A stretch of DNA of 64,000 nt from Bradyrhizobium sp. SSBR45G (GTDB lineage Bacteria > Pseudomonadota > Alphaproteobacteria > Rhizobiales > Xanthobacteraceae), in contig NZ_BSCT01000004.1 in the NCBI RefSeq assembly GCF_030159255.1, positions 248,001 to 312,000 of the forward strand, written 5' to 3'. How positions within the stretch are numbered: the first letter of the stretch is position 1; each line of letters starts with the position of its first letter. The position numbers were made by a program, and so were the translations under genes. Below the pieces are notes generated by a model. It was not told the origin of the DNA, did not search any database, and saw nothing but the letters and a program-made list of their open reading frames with translations. Shown here in pieces: positions 21,201-37,800 of this stretch.

Positions 21201-23619
21201 GCGGGCGGGAGGGGCCTACCTTCCGATCGATGCCCGGCTGCCGGATGCGCGCCTGCAATTTCTGCTCGGCAACGGCGAGGTCAGCATCGTCCTCACGCAG
21301 CCGCGGCTTGCCGAGACGATCGGCTGGCCGGAGGCGGTGACTCCCGTCGTCGTGGCGAACGAAAGCGACGGTGCTGCAGCGCTGGACCATCGGCTACCGG
21401 AGGTCGACCCATCCGACATCGCCTATGTGATCTACACCTCAGGCTCGACCGGCCAGCCGAAGGGAGTGGTCATCACCCATCAGGCGGCCGTCAACACCGT
21501 CCTCGACATCAATGAACGGTGCCGGCTTGGTGCCAGCGATCGGGTGTATGCGCTCTCCTCGCTGAGCTTCGATCTCTCGGTCTACGACATTTTTGGCCCG
21601 CTGTCGGCGGGCGCTGCGATCGTCGTCGCGGGCCTGGCAGAGACGGCCGATCAGGGCAAGTGGACATCAGCGGTCAGGCGCTGGAATGTGACGGTCTGGA
21701 ATTCGGTTCCGGCGCTGTTCGATCTTCTGGTCGAAGAGGCGATCGAGACGCAGGTGTCGCTTCCGAGCTTGCGGATCGCGATGCTGAGCGGCGATTGGAT
21801 TCCGCTCGGTCTGCCCGCCAAGGCGCGACGTGTCGCGCAAGGGCTCGGTGTGCTGGCGATGGGCGGTGCGACCGAGGCGGCGATCTGGTCGAACTACAAA
21901 TGGGTGGACGAGATCCAGTCTGATTGGAGCAGCATTCCCTACGGCTATCCGCTGACCAATCAGTTCTACGAGATCCTCAATGACGATCTCGAGCCGTGTC
22001 CTGACTGGGTCGAGGGCGACCTCTATATTGGAGGCCTCGGGCTTGCGCGCGGATATTGGCGCGATGAAGAACGAACGGCCCGGAGCTTCTTTGTTCATCC
22101 TCAGACCGGACAGCGCTTGTACCGTACGGGCGATCGCGCTCGCTACCGGCCGGATGGCGAGATCGAATTTCTCGGCCGGCGCGATCAGCAGGTCAAGGTG
22201 CAGGGGTATCGGATCGAGCTGTCCGAGATCGAGCAGGCGCTGCTCGATCGTCCCGAGGTGCGGGCCGCCGTGGTCGTGATGGTCGGGGAGCGGTTCGGCG
22301 CAAAACGCCTAGTCGCCTACGTCGTTTCGCCGCCGGAGTTCGATGTCGAGGCGCTGCGGGATCAGCTGGCGGATCGCATTCCCGACTACATGATCCCCAG
22401 CGTCTTCGTCCGCATGGACAGGCTCCCGCTTTCGTCGAACGGAAAGGTCGACCGCATGGCGCTTCCTCAAGTCCTTCCATCACCGTCCGCGGCCAAGGGG
22501 ACCGAGGCTCCGAGCGACGAGATTGAACGCTTCATCTCCGGCGTATGGGCCGAAGTGCTTGATATCGAGAGCCCCGGCCTGCATGACAATTTCTTCGAGA
22601 TTGGCGGCCAGTCGATCTCGCTGATGCGGATCCGAAGAATTCTCCAGACCAAGTTCGAGCGTGATGTTCCGGCCGCGATCTTCTTCGAGCGGCCGACGAT
22701 TGCGACGCTCGCCCAGTTCTTCCGCAACGCCGACGCTGGCGGCAATCTCGACCGCAGCCAGTCGCGCGGTGAAAACCGTAGGAAACGACTCGCGCGGCGT
22801 GGATCGGACCAGTCGCGGACCCAGCCGGTTTCCGACGAGCATGAGGACAACTGGCAGGTCCTGACGCGGATCTATCAGACGCCAGAATCGTGGCGCGCTC
22901 ACGTCGAGCGCGACCCGATTGTGCCCTCGCTGCAGTCGGAGGTGGCGCGTGAGGAGTTCAAGAGCCGGCGGCCGGGAATCCGTTCGGGGGTCGTGCTGTC
23001 GTCGATCGCGCTGTCCGGCGCAGCGCCGGACGATGCGGCGCTGCGCCGCCGCAGCAGCGCGCGCGATTTCGAGGATGCGCCGATCGATGCCGCCGCGCTC
23101 GCGGACCTCTTGAGCCATCTTCGCAGCAGGGGCACGACCGACAAGGTCAAGTATCGCTACGCCTCCGCAGGCGGGCTGTATCCCGTACAGCTCTATCTGG
23201 CCATTCGTAGGATGACGGAGGCCAGAGGCGTCGAGGGCATCACGAACGGGAGCTATTACTACAACCCCGATCGCCATGCCCTGGAGCTGATCAGTCCGGA
23301 TGAACCATCGGCGTCAGGGCTGCACCTTCCGATCAATCGACCGGTGTTCAAGCGGGCATCGTTTTCGCTGTTCCTGATCTGCGACCAGGATGCGATCGCT
23401 CCCGTCTATGGCGGTGAGAGCCTCCGGTTCGCGTTCCTTGAAGCAGGGATGATGTGCCAGCTGCTCGACGATGCCGCGCCGGTGTGCGGCATCGGCCTGG
23501 CTCATCTGGGAGGAGTCGATTTCGACGCCTATCGATCAAAGTTCCAGCTCGGCCCGCAGCACGTCCTTCTCCATGCCTATCTTGGAGGAGCGCACAAGAA
23601 GGTGTTTGCCGAGGTTTAG
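15271..23619 (+). CDS. NRPS: C-A(Gly)[monooxygenase insert]-PCP-Cy-A(Cys)-PCP-Ox
   Basis: 2782 residues from GTG 15271, preceded by TGGGGAA. Order: starter condensation domain (HHIVSDG, His175-176); adenylation domain with code read as D-I-L-Q-L-G-M-I-W-K, close to glycine; a luciferase-like flavin monooxygenase domain (about residues 951-1300, [14 protein letters not shown] to ...[12 protein letters not shown]) inserted between A8 and A10 of that A domain; PCP (Ser1390); heterocyclisation domain with D1584-x4-D1589-x2-S1592 replacing HHxxxDG; A domain code D-L-Y-N-M-S-M-I-W-K, close to cysteine; PCP (Ser2448); SagB-like FMN oxidase (RRSSARDF near 2592, [12 protein letters not shown]). It should acylate glycine, hydroxylate it, and add cysteine cyclised and oxidised to thiazole. 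Codes were read by eye. Confidence 0.93.
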   Translation: MNKQHDFCALSDDRRRLLERLLKQEGIGRASQPAARRRVGERLSLSFAQKPLLFGEQLFGDDAVYNICAAAELSGTLDAGVLRQCLEEIVRRHETLRTRFEIVDGEGAQMVDAPGPFHIDMADLSGLGTDARQEAGRRLMEEEARAPFVLAQGPLLRVKVIRLGDREHLVIVTMHHIVSDGLSMGLLISELATLYDAFIQRQPSPLSEPAIQFADFVQWQRTALDDETLKKHVDYWRMRLRDAPAALDLPTDRPRPKTTSSAGAALHFVLAPDLTEKLRAFVRREQVTLYMVLLAAFQVLLKRYSGQLDIMIGTPIAGRPRREFEGLIGLFVNMVVMRTDLSGDPTVRDLLKRVKDIALGAYEHQELPFATLVEELMPSRDPGRHPLVQVLFALQPTALPVKTFGGLTLTRYEEVKTAAKFDLSLYMTPGDHALEGQIEYASDLFDRATIERLAGHYQALLEAIVVSPDSRLSELAMLPATERHRLVAEWNATTVAVPRDMCIHELVARQAELTPDAVAIVHEDQRLSYRDLDARANKLAHHLRDIGVGLEVVVGLCVERGLDMVVGLLGILKAGGAYLPLDPSYPQERLAFMMSDVGASVLVAHADLVDAWSDHDGYVVRIDADWKDIESRPATAPVGHGPSPDNLAYVIYTSGSTGTPKGVLVTHASVVNFLDDMAKAPGIDAADVLAAVTPISFDIAALEIYLPLTTGACVVIVPRRVAVDGVELARVLDESGATIVQATPSTWRLLAEANFRPARPLKCLCGGEAMPVDLPAQLARMASSIWNMYGPTETTIWSTVCRLDPAQDVVIGRPIANTTIYVLDEDDNVVPIGVVGELYIAGAGLARGYWHRPDLTAGRFVPDPFGDGTRLYRTGDLVRYRIDGHLEYLGRVDHQIKVHGYRVELGEIEAALADHEAVAQAVVVARGEDADRRLVAYVVPHQRPATAEPALPFGLFYFAEGGGNDNPSDIYRLYIDSARRADQLGLSAIWTPERHFTDVAAAYPNPSLLAAAIATSTTRVKLRAGSVVLPLHEPLRVAEEWAVVDNLSGGRAGVAFAPGWLADDFVFAPRRYAERAAQTLTMIDEVRRLWRGDAVERCNGAGQTVAVRTLPRPIQRELPAWLTTSGSARSFETAAENGLNVLTGLLNQSIEELADNIARYRGTLRSKGLDPATFVVTVMLHTLVADSDETALALAREPMRKYLASHAELRRRLLGTGNLAAEAGDVGTELMLDELLKRYVGQISLLGSPTSCADLAERLHAIGVNEIACLIDFGVPEDDVLGNLHHVKRLQDVCDLRLKRGELQDRLALRLPPHMMPREIVVLDRLPLTANGKVDRLKLSRHVAGIAEISAAPVAARTATERMLAEIWAHVLHRSAPGIRDNFFQLGGHSLQALRLVERIRSEMGVDLSLRQLFEAPTIERLAQHIDQLAGQAAVADPTTLLVPDEDARFRPFPLTDIQQAYWAGRGSAFPLGNIGAHSYYEFDAAELDLLRFAQAVRSVIERHDMLRAVILSSGEQQVLPEVPPYQVWIEDLRELTPDEAAERMSALRGRMSHQVFDVSRWPLFEIRAAVLPGGRTRVLVSFDILIGDAWSFSIFNRDLKEFYQDPARQVVRPACAFRDYVLARQEGGAAAERARHYWEQRLTDFPPAPALPLTQDIRRIERPEFRRLSRTVTASAWQELQRQAKQSGVTPAVVLLTRFADVLAQFSGQSRFALNLILFDRKPLHPAIADVIGDFTSMTLLDIDLASAMSFASRARRVQDRLWQDLDHSAISGVQVLRLLSQQAGKPVLMPIVFTSLLGAGEPDGEMKELLGASEVSFNLTQTPQVILDCQVSESRDGLHVAWDAVFALLPDGVLEAMFESYLRSLNSLAADARRWQDADRPELPDEQAAVRKRVNATSKAILPRALHHEFLARAKSTPQAPALLADDCEMSYAELELQSRLLANRLVAMGAGPNRLVAIVMDKGWEQVVAVLAVLRAGGAYLPIDARLPDARLQFLLGNGEVSIVLTQPRLAETIGWPEAVTPVVVANESDGAAALDHRLPEVDPSDIAYVIYTSGSTGQPKGVVITHQAAVNTVLDINERCRLGASDRVYALSSLSFDLSVYDIFGPLSAGAAIVVAGLAETADQGKWTSAVRRWNVTVWNSVPALFDLLVEEAIETQVSLPSLRIAMLSGDWIPLGLPAKARRVAQGLGVLAMGGATEAAIWSNYKWVDEIQSDWSSIPYGYPLTNQFYEILNDDLEPCPDWVEGDLYIGGLGLARGYWRDEERTARSFFVHPQTGQRLYRTGDRARYRPDGEIEFLGRRDQQVKVQGYRIELSEIEQALLDRPEVRAAVVVMVGERFGAKRLVAYVVSPPEFDVEALRDQLADRIPDYMIPSVFVRMDRLPLSSNGKVDRMALPQVLPSPSAAKGTEAPSDEIERFISGVWAEVLDIESPGLHDNFFEIGGQSISLMRIRRILQTKFERDVPAAIFFERPTIATLAQFFRNADAGGNLDRSQSRGENRRKRLARRGSDQSRTQPVSDEHEDNWQVLTRIYQTPESWRAHVERDPIVPSLQSEVAREEFKSRRPGIRSGVVLSSIALSGAAPDDAALRRRSSARDFEDAPIDAAALADLLSHLRSRGTTDKVKYRYASAGGLYPVQLYLAIRRMTEARGVEGITNGSYYYNPDRHALELISPDEPSASGLHLPINRPVFKRASFSLFLICDQDAIAPVYGGESLRFAFLEAGMMCQLLDDAAPVCGIGLAHLGGVDFDAYRSKFQLGPQHVLLHAYLGGAHKKVFAEV

Positions 23620-23668
23620 ACATTTTGGGTCGATTGACGGGATCGGCCCGGGGAAATGGGAGACGAGG

Positions 23669-26600
23669 ATGGTGGACGCCCACGAACACAGCATCGCTGT
23701 GATCGGCATGGCTGGAAGATTTCCCGGCGCGCCCGATCTCACGACCTATTGGTCGAACCTGACGCAGGGCGTCGAGTCGATCAGGCAGGTGTCGGAGCAG
23801 GACCTCAAGGAGGCCGGCCTGAGTGCGGGCAGGATCGCCGATCCCAACTACGTCAGGGCATTCCCCGCGATCGAGGGAGCAACGCTATTCGATGCCCGTT
23901 ATTTCAACATCAGTGCGAAGGAGGTCGAATATATCGATCCCCAGCACCGGATCTTCCTCGAATGCGCTGTGCATGCCCTGGAAGATGCAGGCTGCGATCC
24001 TAAGCGCTACGACGGCAATATCGGCGTGTTCGGCGGCGTCAATCCGAACGCCTATCAGTTTCTCGCGCTTCGCAACCGGCTGCTATCGGGAGCCCATGGA
24101 TCCGTCGAGGACATCTTCGAGTCGCTCGAGACCGATCTGATGTTCTTCCTCGGGGGCGACAAGGACTATTTGTCGACCCGCGTCTCATACAAGCTCGATC
24201 TGCGGGGACCGAGTTTGAGTGTGCAGACCGCATGCTCCACCTCGCTCGTCGCCATCCATCTCGCCTGTCAGAGCCTGCTCTCGGGGGAGTGCGAGGCTGC
24301 GCTCGCGGGCGGCGTTTCGGCAACGCCGGGCAGCTTCATGAAGCTCGGCTACATGGTGTCTCCCGGCATGACGTCGGCCGACGGGCATTGCCGGCCGTTT
24401 GACCACCGTGCCAACGGCACCGTGTTCGGCGACGGCGTCGGCATCGTCGTGTTGAAGCGGCTGGATCGTGCACTTGCCGATGGCGACAATATCAGGGCCA
24501 TCATCCGCGGATCGGCCATCAACAATGATGGCTCGTCAAAGGTGGGGTTTGCAGCGCCGAGCCTGGAAGGTCAGGCGTCGGTCGTCGTGGAGGCGCATGC
24601 GGTCGCCGGCGTGCCCGCGTCGGAGATCAGCTATGTCGAGGCTCATGGCACCGGGACATCGCTCGGAGACCCGATCGAAGTCGCATCGCTTACGCGTGCG
24701 TTCCGCAATTCGAGCGCGAACACCGGCTTCTGCGGTCTCGGCTCGGTCAAGTCCAACCTGGGACATCTCAACACGGCAGCCGGCGTCGCCGGGCTGATCA
24801 AGGTCATCCTGGCGCTCGAGAACGAATGCTTGCCCCCGAGCATCAACTACGAGGCGCCGAACCCGCAGATCGATTTCGAGCAGACGCCGTTTTTCGTGGT
24901 CAACTCGCTACGAGACTGGCCGCGGTCCGAGAGGCCGCGGCTGGCCGGGGTCAACGCCTTCGGGATCGGCGGCACCAATGCGCATCTCGTCGTCGAGGAG
25001 GCTCCGCTTCGCCGACCGACGTCCTCGCGCAAGACCTGGCACGTGCTGCCCATATCGGCAAAGAGCGAGCAGGCGCTGACGCGCCTGACGGGTCGCCTGC
25101 AGGACCACCTGTCGGCAGAGCGGGATATCGAGATTGCAGACGTCGCGCACACGCTCGCCACTGGCCGTCCCCTGCACAAGGTCCGACGAGCCATCGTGTG
25201 CCAGGATGGCGCCTCGGCGATCGAAGCGCTGCGCTCGGCATCGGGGCGCGTTATTGGCTCCAGCGACAACTGCTCGGTGTACTTCATGTTTCCGGGGCAG
25301 GGCACGCAGCGGCTGAACATGGGGCGGGCGCTCTATCTCGAGGAGCCGGCCTACCGCTCCGCGTTCGACGAGTGCGCCAATGGTCTGAAGCAGCATATCG
25401 AGACGGATCTGCGTGAAATCGTATTTCCGCGCAACGGGGCTAGTGATGACGCCGCTGCGAGGTTGACCTCGACCGAGTTCGCGCAGCCGGCCATTTTCTC
25501 GGTCAGCTATGCGATGGCGGCGCTGTGGCGCTCGCGCGGGGTCGAGCCGGCCGGCATGATCGGACACAGCGTCGGAGAGTTTGCCGCGGCCTGCATCGCC
25601 GGTGTGTTGACACTCGAGGATGCGCTGAAGGCTGTGGCGTTGCGCGGGCGTCTGATGCAGCAGCAGCCCGGTGGAAAGATGCTCGTCGTGCCGATGGCGT
25701 TGGACGACGTCCTGCCGCTGTTGGGAGACAATGTGTCGGTCGCCGCTATCAATGCGCCGGGCGCCGTTGTCGTGTCCGGGCCTGCAGCTGCGATCGCCGA
25801 GCTCGAGGCCAAGCTGCGTGAGCGGGCCGTGATGTGCTCGGCGCTGCACACCTCGCATGCGTTCCATTCGGCCATGATGAGCGGAGCGGTGAAGCCACTG
25901 GTCGACGTCATGAGCGGGATCACGCTCCGTGCGCCGAGGATTCCCTACGTGTCCAATGTCAGCGGAACGTGGATCACTGCGGAGCAGGCGACGAATCCTG
26001 CCTATTGGGGCGAGCAGTTGCGAGCGCCCGTGCGCTTCTCCGACGGCGTGCGCACGATCCTGGGTAACAGCCCGGGCGCTCTGATCGAAGTCGGACCGGG
26101 CCGCGCGCTGTCGAGCCTGGCGCGGCAGAACCTGCGCGAGTCCGACGGCGCCGTGATCTTGAGCTCGATGCCGGCACCGGGCGATCTCACCGGAGAGGTG
26201 AGATCGTTCAATCAGGCGCTCGGCGAGGCCTGGATGTCGGGATGCGCGATCCGCTGGGACGCTCAGTATCGTGATGAGCGGCGGGTCAAGGTGTCCTTGC
26301 CGAACTACCCGTTCGAAGGCGAGGAGATCCTGCACAAGATCACTCTGGCATCCGAGCGGCCAGCGCGTGCCAGCGCTCCTCGGCCGTCCGAATCGCGATC
26401 CGAGGCGCCTGATTTCATCTTGGCCCCGTATTGGCGATCCACGAGCGCGGCAGGGCGTTCGGCTGCCGACGTCCAGCTCGACGGCCAGAACTGGCTGGTG
26501 TTCGCCGGCGCCAATGGATTGAGCGGTGCTGTGGTCGACGATCTGAACCGGCGCGGAGCAAACGTCGTCGTCGTCAGGTCCGGCCTCGACTTCGGTGTTG

Positions 26601-28288
26601 CGGGCCACGAGATATCCTTGTCCGGCGTCACCCCGGACCAATTCGAGAAGCTGTTCAGCGAGCTCGAAGGGCGCTCCTTTGCGCCCCAGCGTGTCGTCTA
26701 TCTCTGGTCCCTCGACGCGCCGCGTATCGATCTCGACAATATCCATGCGGTGCTCGACGCGGATTTCTTCGGCTTGATGTATCTGGTCCAATGGATCGAT
26801 CGGAGCCAGTCGGGACGACGGATCCGGATCGCGATCGCCGCGGCTCGAAGCGTCGACGTCGTCGGTGGCGAGATCGTCGATCCCACGGCGGCGATCGTGC
26901 GGGGGCCCTGGCTGGTTGCTCCGATCGAGCACAAGTCCATCTCCTGTCTCTACGTCGACGTTCCAGAGAGCTGCAGGCTGCCCGGCGACCAGGACGAGGA
27001 TGTCGTCAGCAGGCTGATCGGAGACGTCGCGGCCGAGGACACGCCGACGCTGCTTGCCTACCGACAGGACCGGACGTGGACCACCGCGTTCGAAAAGATC
27101 GCGCTCAAGGCGCCGGACCAGGACAAGCCCATCATTCGCCCGGGCGGTGCATATCTGATCACGGGAGGGCTGGGCGACCTTGGCCTCGCGGTGGCCTCGG
27201 CGCTCGCGGAGATGGGGGCCGGCAGCCTCGTCCTGACCGGACGCACGCGATTGCCGCCGCGCGCGGAGTGGGACAGCTGCCTGGCAACCGATGAGGGCGA
27301 CTCACGAGTGGCGCAGATCCTGGCCAGCATCCGTCAGATCGAGGCGAAGGGCGCAACTGTGATCATTGGGACGGCGGATGTCGCTGATCGCAATGCCATG
27401 CGGGCCGTCGTCGACGGCGCGCGCAGGGCCTGTGGCCAGATCAACGGCGTGTTCCACGCCGCCGGCCTGCCTGGCCGCGACATCATCGTCTCGCGAACGA
27501 GGGAGGACGCGCTCACCGTGCTGCTGCCCAAGATCGCGGGGATGCTGATCCTCGACGAGCTGCTCCGCGATGAGCCGCTGGATTTCGTCGTGCTGTTCTC
27601 GTCGCTCAGCGCCGTGGCCGGCGGAGTAGGCATGGTCGACTACGTGGCCGGCAATGCCTTCCTGGACGCGTTCGCCGTCAGCCGCCGTGCTGCGAAGCGT
27701 CCGCCGAAGATCGTGTCGATCGACTGGGACATCTGGAGCGAGATCGGGATCGCGGCCCGCCTGGCGCAGGACTTCAAGGGCTCGGGCAGTCTTCGCTTGC
27801 GCGACGGCTTGGCGACCGACGAAGCGATCGACGCCTTGATGCGGATCCTGCAAAGCGGGCTGTCCCAGGTCGTGGTGTCGAAAAATCTCAGCAGGAAGCT
27901 CGGTCATCTGTCGGCCGAGGGAGCCATGAGCGGGCCCGCGGACGAACCGGCCGGCGGCGTCCCTGATGGCGGCCGAAAGGAGATAGGGCAGCGCCGCGTG
28001 CGGCCGGACATCAGCGCCCGATTCATGGAGCCGAGCAACGAGATCGAGCAGGTTATCGCTGAATTCTGGGCGACCGCCTTGAATCTCGACCGCGTCGGCA
28101 CCGAGGACGACTTCTTCGAACTCGGCGGCGACTCGCTGCTGGCGATGCAGATGATCCCGAAGCTCATCAACCGCTTCCAGATCGAGCTGATGCCTCGAGA
28201 CCTGTTCGAGGGCGGCACGGTCGCAGGCATCGCACGGGTCATTGAGAACAAGCTGATCGACGAGATCGATGCCCTTGAGGACGCATAG
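23669..28288 (+). CDS. Type I PKS module: KS-AT-KR-ACP
   Basis: 1539 residues. The ATG at 23669 follows GGGAGACGAGG and begins right at the ketosynthase; the upstream open frame overlaps the oxidase of the previous gene. KS has C189 in VQTACSTSLVA plus EAHGTGTSLGDP and KSNLGHLNTAAG. AT has GHSVGEF (Ser634) and HAFHS, the malonyl-CoA signature. A structural KR half precedes the reductase with TGGLGDLG and FSSLSAVAG...DYVAGNAF (catalytic Ser, Tyr, Asn present). ACP Ser1489 is in ELGGDSLLA. No DH, ER or MT domain is seen, so it should add one C2 unit left as a beta-hydroxyl between the thiazole and the next amino acid. KR stereotype is unclear because the LDD motif is absent. Confidence 0.93.
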   Translation: MVDAHEHSIAVIGMAGRFPGAPDLTTYWSNLTQGVESIRQVSEQDLKEAGLSAGRIADPNYVRAFPAIEGATLFDARYFNISAKEVEYIDPQHRIFLECAVHALEDAGCDPKRYDGNIGVFGGVNPNAYQFLALRNRLLSGAHGSVEDIFESLETDLMFFLGGDKDYLSTRVSYKLDLRGPSLSVQTACSTSLVAIHLACQSLLSGECEAALAGGVSATPGSFMKLGYMVSPGMTSADGHCRPFDHRANGTVFGDGVGIVVLKRLDRALADGDNIRAIIRGSAINNDGSSKVGFAAPSLEGQASVVVEAHAVAGVPASEISYVEAHGTGTSLGDPIEVASLTRAFRNSSANTGFCGLGSVKSNLGHLNTAAGVAGLIKVILALENECLPPSINYEAPNPQIDFEQTPFFVVNSLRDWPRSERPRLAGVNAFGIGGTNAHLVVEEAPLRRPTSSRKTWHVLPISAKSEQALTRLTGRLQDHLSAERDIEIADVAHTLATGRPLHKVRRAIVCQDGASAIEALRSASGRVIGSSDNCSVYFMFPGQGTQRLNMGRALYLEEPAYRSAFDECANGLKQHIETDLREIVFPRNGASDDAAARLTSTEFAQPAIFSVSYAMAALWRSRGVEPAGMIGHSVGEFAAACIAGVLTLEDALKAVALRGRLMQQQPGGKMLVVPMALDDVLPLLGDNVSVAAINAPGAVVVSGPAAAIAELEAKLRERAVMCSALHTSHAFHSAMMSGAVKPLVDVMSGITLRAPRIPYVSNVSGTWITAEQATNPAYWGEQLRAPVRFSDGVRTILGNSPGALIEVGPGRALSSLARQNLRESDGAVILSSMPAPGDLTGEVRSFNQALGEAWMSGCAIRWDAQYRDERRVKVSLPNYPFEGEEILHKITLASERPARASAPRPSESRSEAPDFILAPYWRSTSAAGRSAADVQLDGQNWLVFAGANGLSGAVVDDLNRRGANVVVVRSGLDFGVAGHEISLSGVTPDQFEKLFSELEGRSFAPQRVVYLWSLDAPRIDLDNIHAVLDADFFGLMYLVQWIDRSQSGRRIRIAIAAARSVDVVGGEIVDPTAAIVRGPWLVAPIEHKSISCLYVDVPESCRLPGDQDEDVVSRLIGDVAAEDTPTLLAYRQDRTWTTAFEKIALKAPDQDKPIIRPGGAYLITGGLGDLGLAVASALAEMGAGSLVLTGRTRLPPRAEWDSCLATDEGDSRVAQILASIRQIEAKGATVIIGTADVADRNAMRAVVDGARRACGQINGVFHAAGLPGRDIIVSRTREDALTVLLPKIAGMLILDELLRDEPLDFVVLFSSLSAVAGGVGMVDYVAGNAFLDAFAVSRRAAKRPPKIVSIDWDIWSEIGIAARLAQDFKGSGSLRLRDGLATDEAIDALMRILQSGLSQVVVSKNLSRKLGHLSAEGAMSGPADEPAGGVPDGGRKEIGQRRVRPDISARFMEPSNEIEQVIAEFWATALNLDRVGTEDDFFELGGDSLLAMQMIPKLINRFQIELMPRDLFEGGTVAGIARVIENKLIDEIDALEDA

Positions 28289-28355
28289 TCAGCGCCGGCT
28301 TCGACGGGCCTGACAAACTGTTTGACCGACGAGCTGTTGCTCTTGGAGAGTGGTC

Positions 28356-34870
<6,515 letters not shown>

Positions 34871-34874
<4 letters not shown>

Positions 34875-37800
34875 GCACGGTCCAGGCTCTCCTGACGTCG
34901 CTGCGCAAGAACGGCGTGAGCATCTGGCTCGACAACGGTCAGCTCAAATACCGGGCGCCTGCCGGCGGTTTGTCGCAGGCCGAGCTGGCAGAGCTCCGCG
35001 CGAACAAGGAAGGCGTGATCAGCTTCCTGACCTGCGCGCATCGCGCTGCGGCCAGCCGGCCAAAGCTGGCGGCGAGAGAGCCATCGGATCGCGTGGCGAT
35101 GTCGTATGCGCAGGAACGCTTGTGGTTCCTGGATCAGCTCGGGCTTGTGGGATCGGCCTACAACATGCCGTTCGCGCTCCGGCTGGACGGCGAGCTTGAC
35201 GCTGCCGCGCTGGAGGAGAGCCTGGCGGAGGTTGTGCGACGGCACGAGGCGCTGCGGACGCATATCGCGTTGGTGGACGGCCAGGGCGTGCAGGTGATCG
35301 ATGCGGCCGCCTCGTTCGGTCTTGCGCAGCTGGATCTGTCGCACCTTGCCGTCGATGCTCAAGAGGCTGAAATTCGGCGTCTGGCAAAGGAGGAGGCCTC
35401 GTACCGCTTCGAGCTGACACGCGGCCCCCTGTTCAGGGCAAGGCTGATCAGGCTCGGAGCCAGGGATCACGTGGTACTGGCGACGATGCATCACATCGTC
35501 TCGGATGGCTGGTCGCTCGGGGTCCTCACGCGCGAGGTGGCGGCACTTTACGAAGCGTTCAGCCAGGGCAGGTCATCGCCGCTGCCGGAGCTCGCGGTGC
35601 AGTATGCCGACTACGCGCTCTGGCAGCGGGCCTGGCTGCAGGGCGAGGCGCTGGAGCGTCAGCTTGCGTATTGGAAGGAACGGCTGAAGGGAGCGCCGGC
35701 CGCGCTCGAGCTGCCGACAGACCGTCCGCGTCCGTCGGTGGCGAGCTTTAAAGGCGGCATGGTGCCGTTCACGCTCTCTCGCGAGCTGTCGGACGGACTG
35801 ACAGCGCTGTCGCGCCGTTCGGGCGCGACGCTCTACATGGTGCTGTTGGCCGCGTATCAGCTTCTGTTGTCGCGCTACACTGGCCAGATCGACATCGTCG
35901 TGGGCTCGCCGACCGCCGGACGCGTCGACCGCCAGCTGGAGGGGCTGATCGGGTTCTTCGTCAACACGCTCGCGATGCGCACGGACCTGTCGGGCGATCC
36001 GAGCTTCATGCAGCTGCTGGCGCGGGTGAAGGAGATGGCGCTCGGCGCCTTTGCCCATCAGGACCTCCCGTTCGAGAGACTGGTGGAGGAGCTGCAGCCG
36101 GTCCGCGACCTGAGCCGGCAGCCGGTGTTCCAGGCGAGCTTCAGCCTGCAGAACGTGCCGCAGGAAGCGATCGAGCTCTCGGCTCTGACGCTTCGTCCGC
36201 TTGCAGGCGAGCAACGGACGTCGGTGTTCGATCTGTCCTTGTTCGTCTGGGAGACCGACGGCTGCCTGCAGGGCCGTCTGGAATATGCGCTCGATCTGTT
36301 CGATCGTGGGACGATCGAGCGGTTTGCGCACCATCTCGAGGTGCTGCTGGAAGGAATCGTCGCGGCGCCGGAGCGCCGGCTGTCATCGTTGCCGGTGTTG
36401 AGCGCCGTGGATCGTCGCGTTCTGCTGGAGGATTGGGCGGGCCGGGCGACGGCCTATCCCGAGTCCTGTCTGCACGAGCTGATCGCGGCGCAGGTTGCGC
36501 GTACGCCGGATGCGGTCGCGCTGGTGTTCGAGGGCGAGCAGCTGAGCTACCGTGAGCTGGACGCACGCGCGAACCAGCTGGCGCATCATCTGCGCGGGCT
36601 CGGTGTGGGGCCCGAGGTCGTGGTGGGACTTTGCGTCGAGCGCAGCCTGGAGCTGGTGGTGGCGCTGCTCGGAATCCTGAAAGCCGGCGGGGCGTATCTG
36701 CCGCTCGACCCCGGCTATCCCGTGCAACGGCTGAGCTACATGCTGCACGATGCGGGCGCGCCGGTCATCGTGACCCAGCGGCACCTGGCCGGCGTGCTGC
36801 CTCATGCTGGGCGGGTGGTGGAGCTCGATACAGAAGCGGCTGACATTGCGGCGTGGCCGCAGCAGGCCCCGGTCCATATCAGCCGGCCGGCCAACCTGGC
36901 TTACGTCATCTACACCTCGGGCTCGACCGGACGCCCCAAGGGCGTGATGGTGGCGCATGCGGGGCTGATCAATTTCCTGACGGATATGGCCGTGCGTCCC
37001 GGCATCGACGCCTCGGACGTCGTGGCGGCGGTGACGCCGATCTCGTTCGACATCGCAGGATTGGAGATCTACCTGCCGCTGCTCGCTGGCGCCCGCGCGG
37101 TGGTGCTGCCCCGCGAGCTCAGCATCGACGGAGAACGCCTGCGCGAGCGGCTTACCGTGATCAATGCGACGATGCTGCAGGCGACGCCTGCGACGTGGCG
37201 CCTGTTGACGGACGCCGGCTGGCGGCCGTCCGCTTCGCTGAAGGTGCTTTGTGGCGGCGAGGCATTGCCGCCCGACCTGGTGTCGCGACTCGCGATCGGA
37301 TCATCCGCGAGCTGGAATCTCTACGGTCCGACGGAGACCACGGTCTGGTCGAGCTTGAGCCGGATCGCGACCGAGCGGCCGATCGGTATTGGGCATGCGA
37401 TCGCGAACACGCAGCTTCATGTGCTGGATGGTCATGGCGAGCTGGTGCCCGTCGGTGTCGCGGGCGAGCTGTATATCGGCGGTGCAGGACTGGCGCGCGG
37501 ATATTTCGGACGTGCCGACCTGACGGCGGAGCGGTTCGTGCCGAGCCCGTTCGGCGATGGCGAGCGGCTTTACCGGACGGGAGATCTCGTGCGCCGGCGC
37601 GCGGATGGCGAGCTGGACTATCTCGGGCGGCTGGATCACCAGGTGAAGATCCGCGGCTTCAGGATCGAACTCGGCGAGATCGAAGCGGCGCTCCTTGCGC
37701 ATGCCGGCGTGTCGCAGGCGGTGGTGACGGCCCAGGAGGACGGCAGCGGCGGCACGCGGCTCGTGGCCTATGTGGTGGGCGGCGCAGCGCTGCGCGCAGA

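Noticed and set aside
22980..23619. Separate SagB-type gene for a ribosomal peptide (RiPP)
   Set aside because: It is in frame with and fused to the NRPS; no precursor peptide or cyclodehydratase is nearby. It is the Ox domain of the thiazole module.
23471..23668. PKS start at 23471
   Set aside because: The extension overlaps the end of the preceding NRPS and has no PKS homology; ATG 23669 has a strong ribosome site and begins at the KS.
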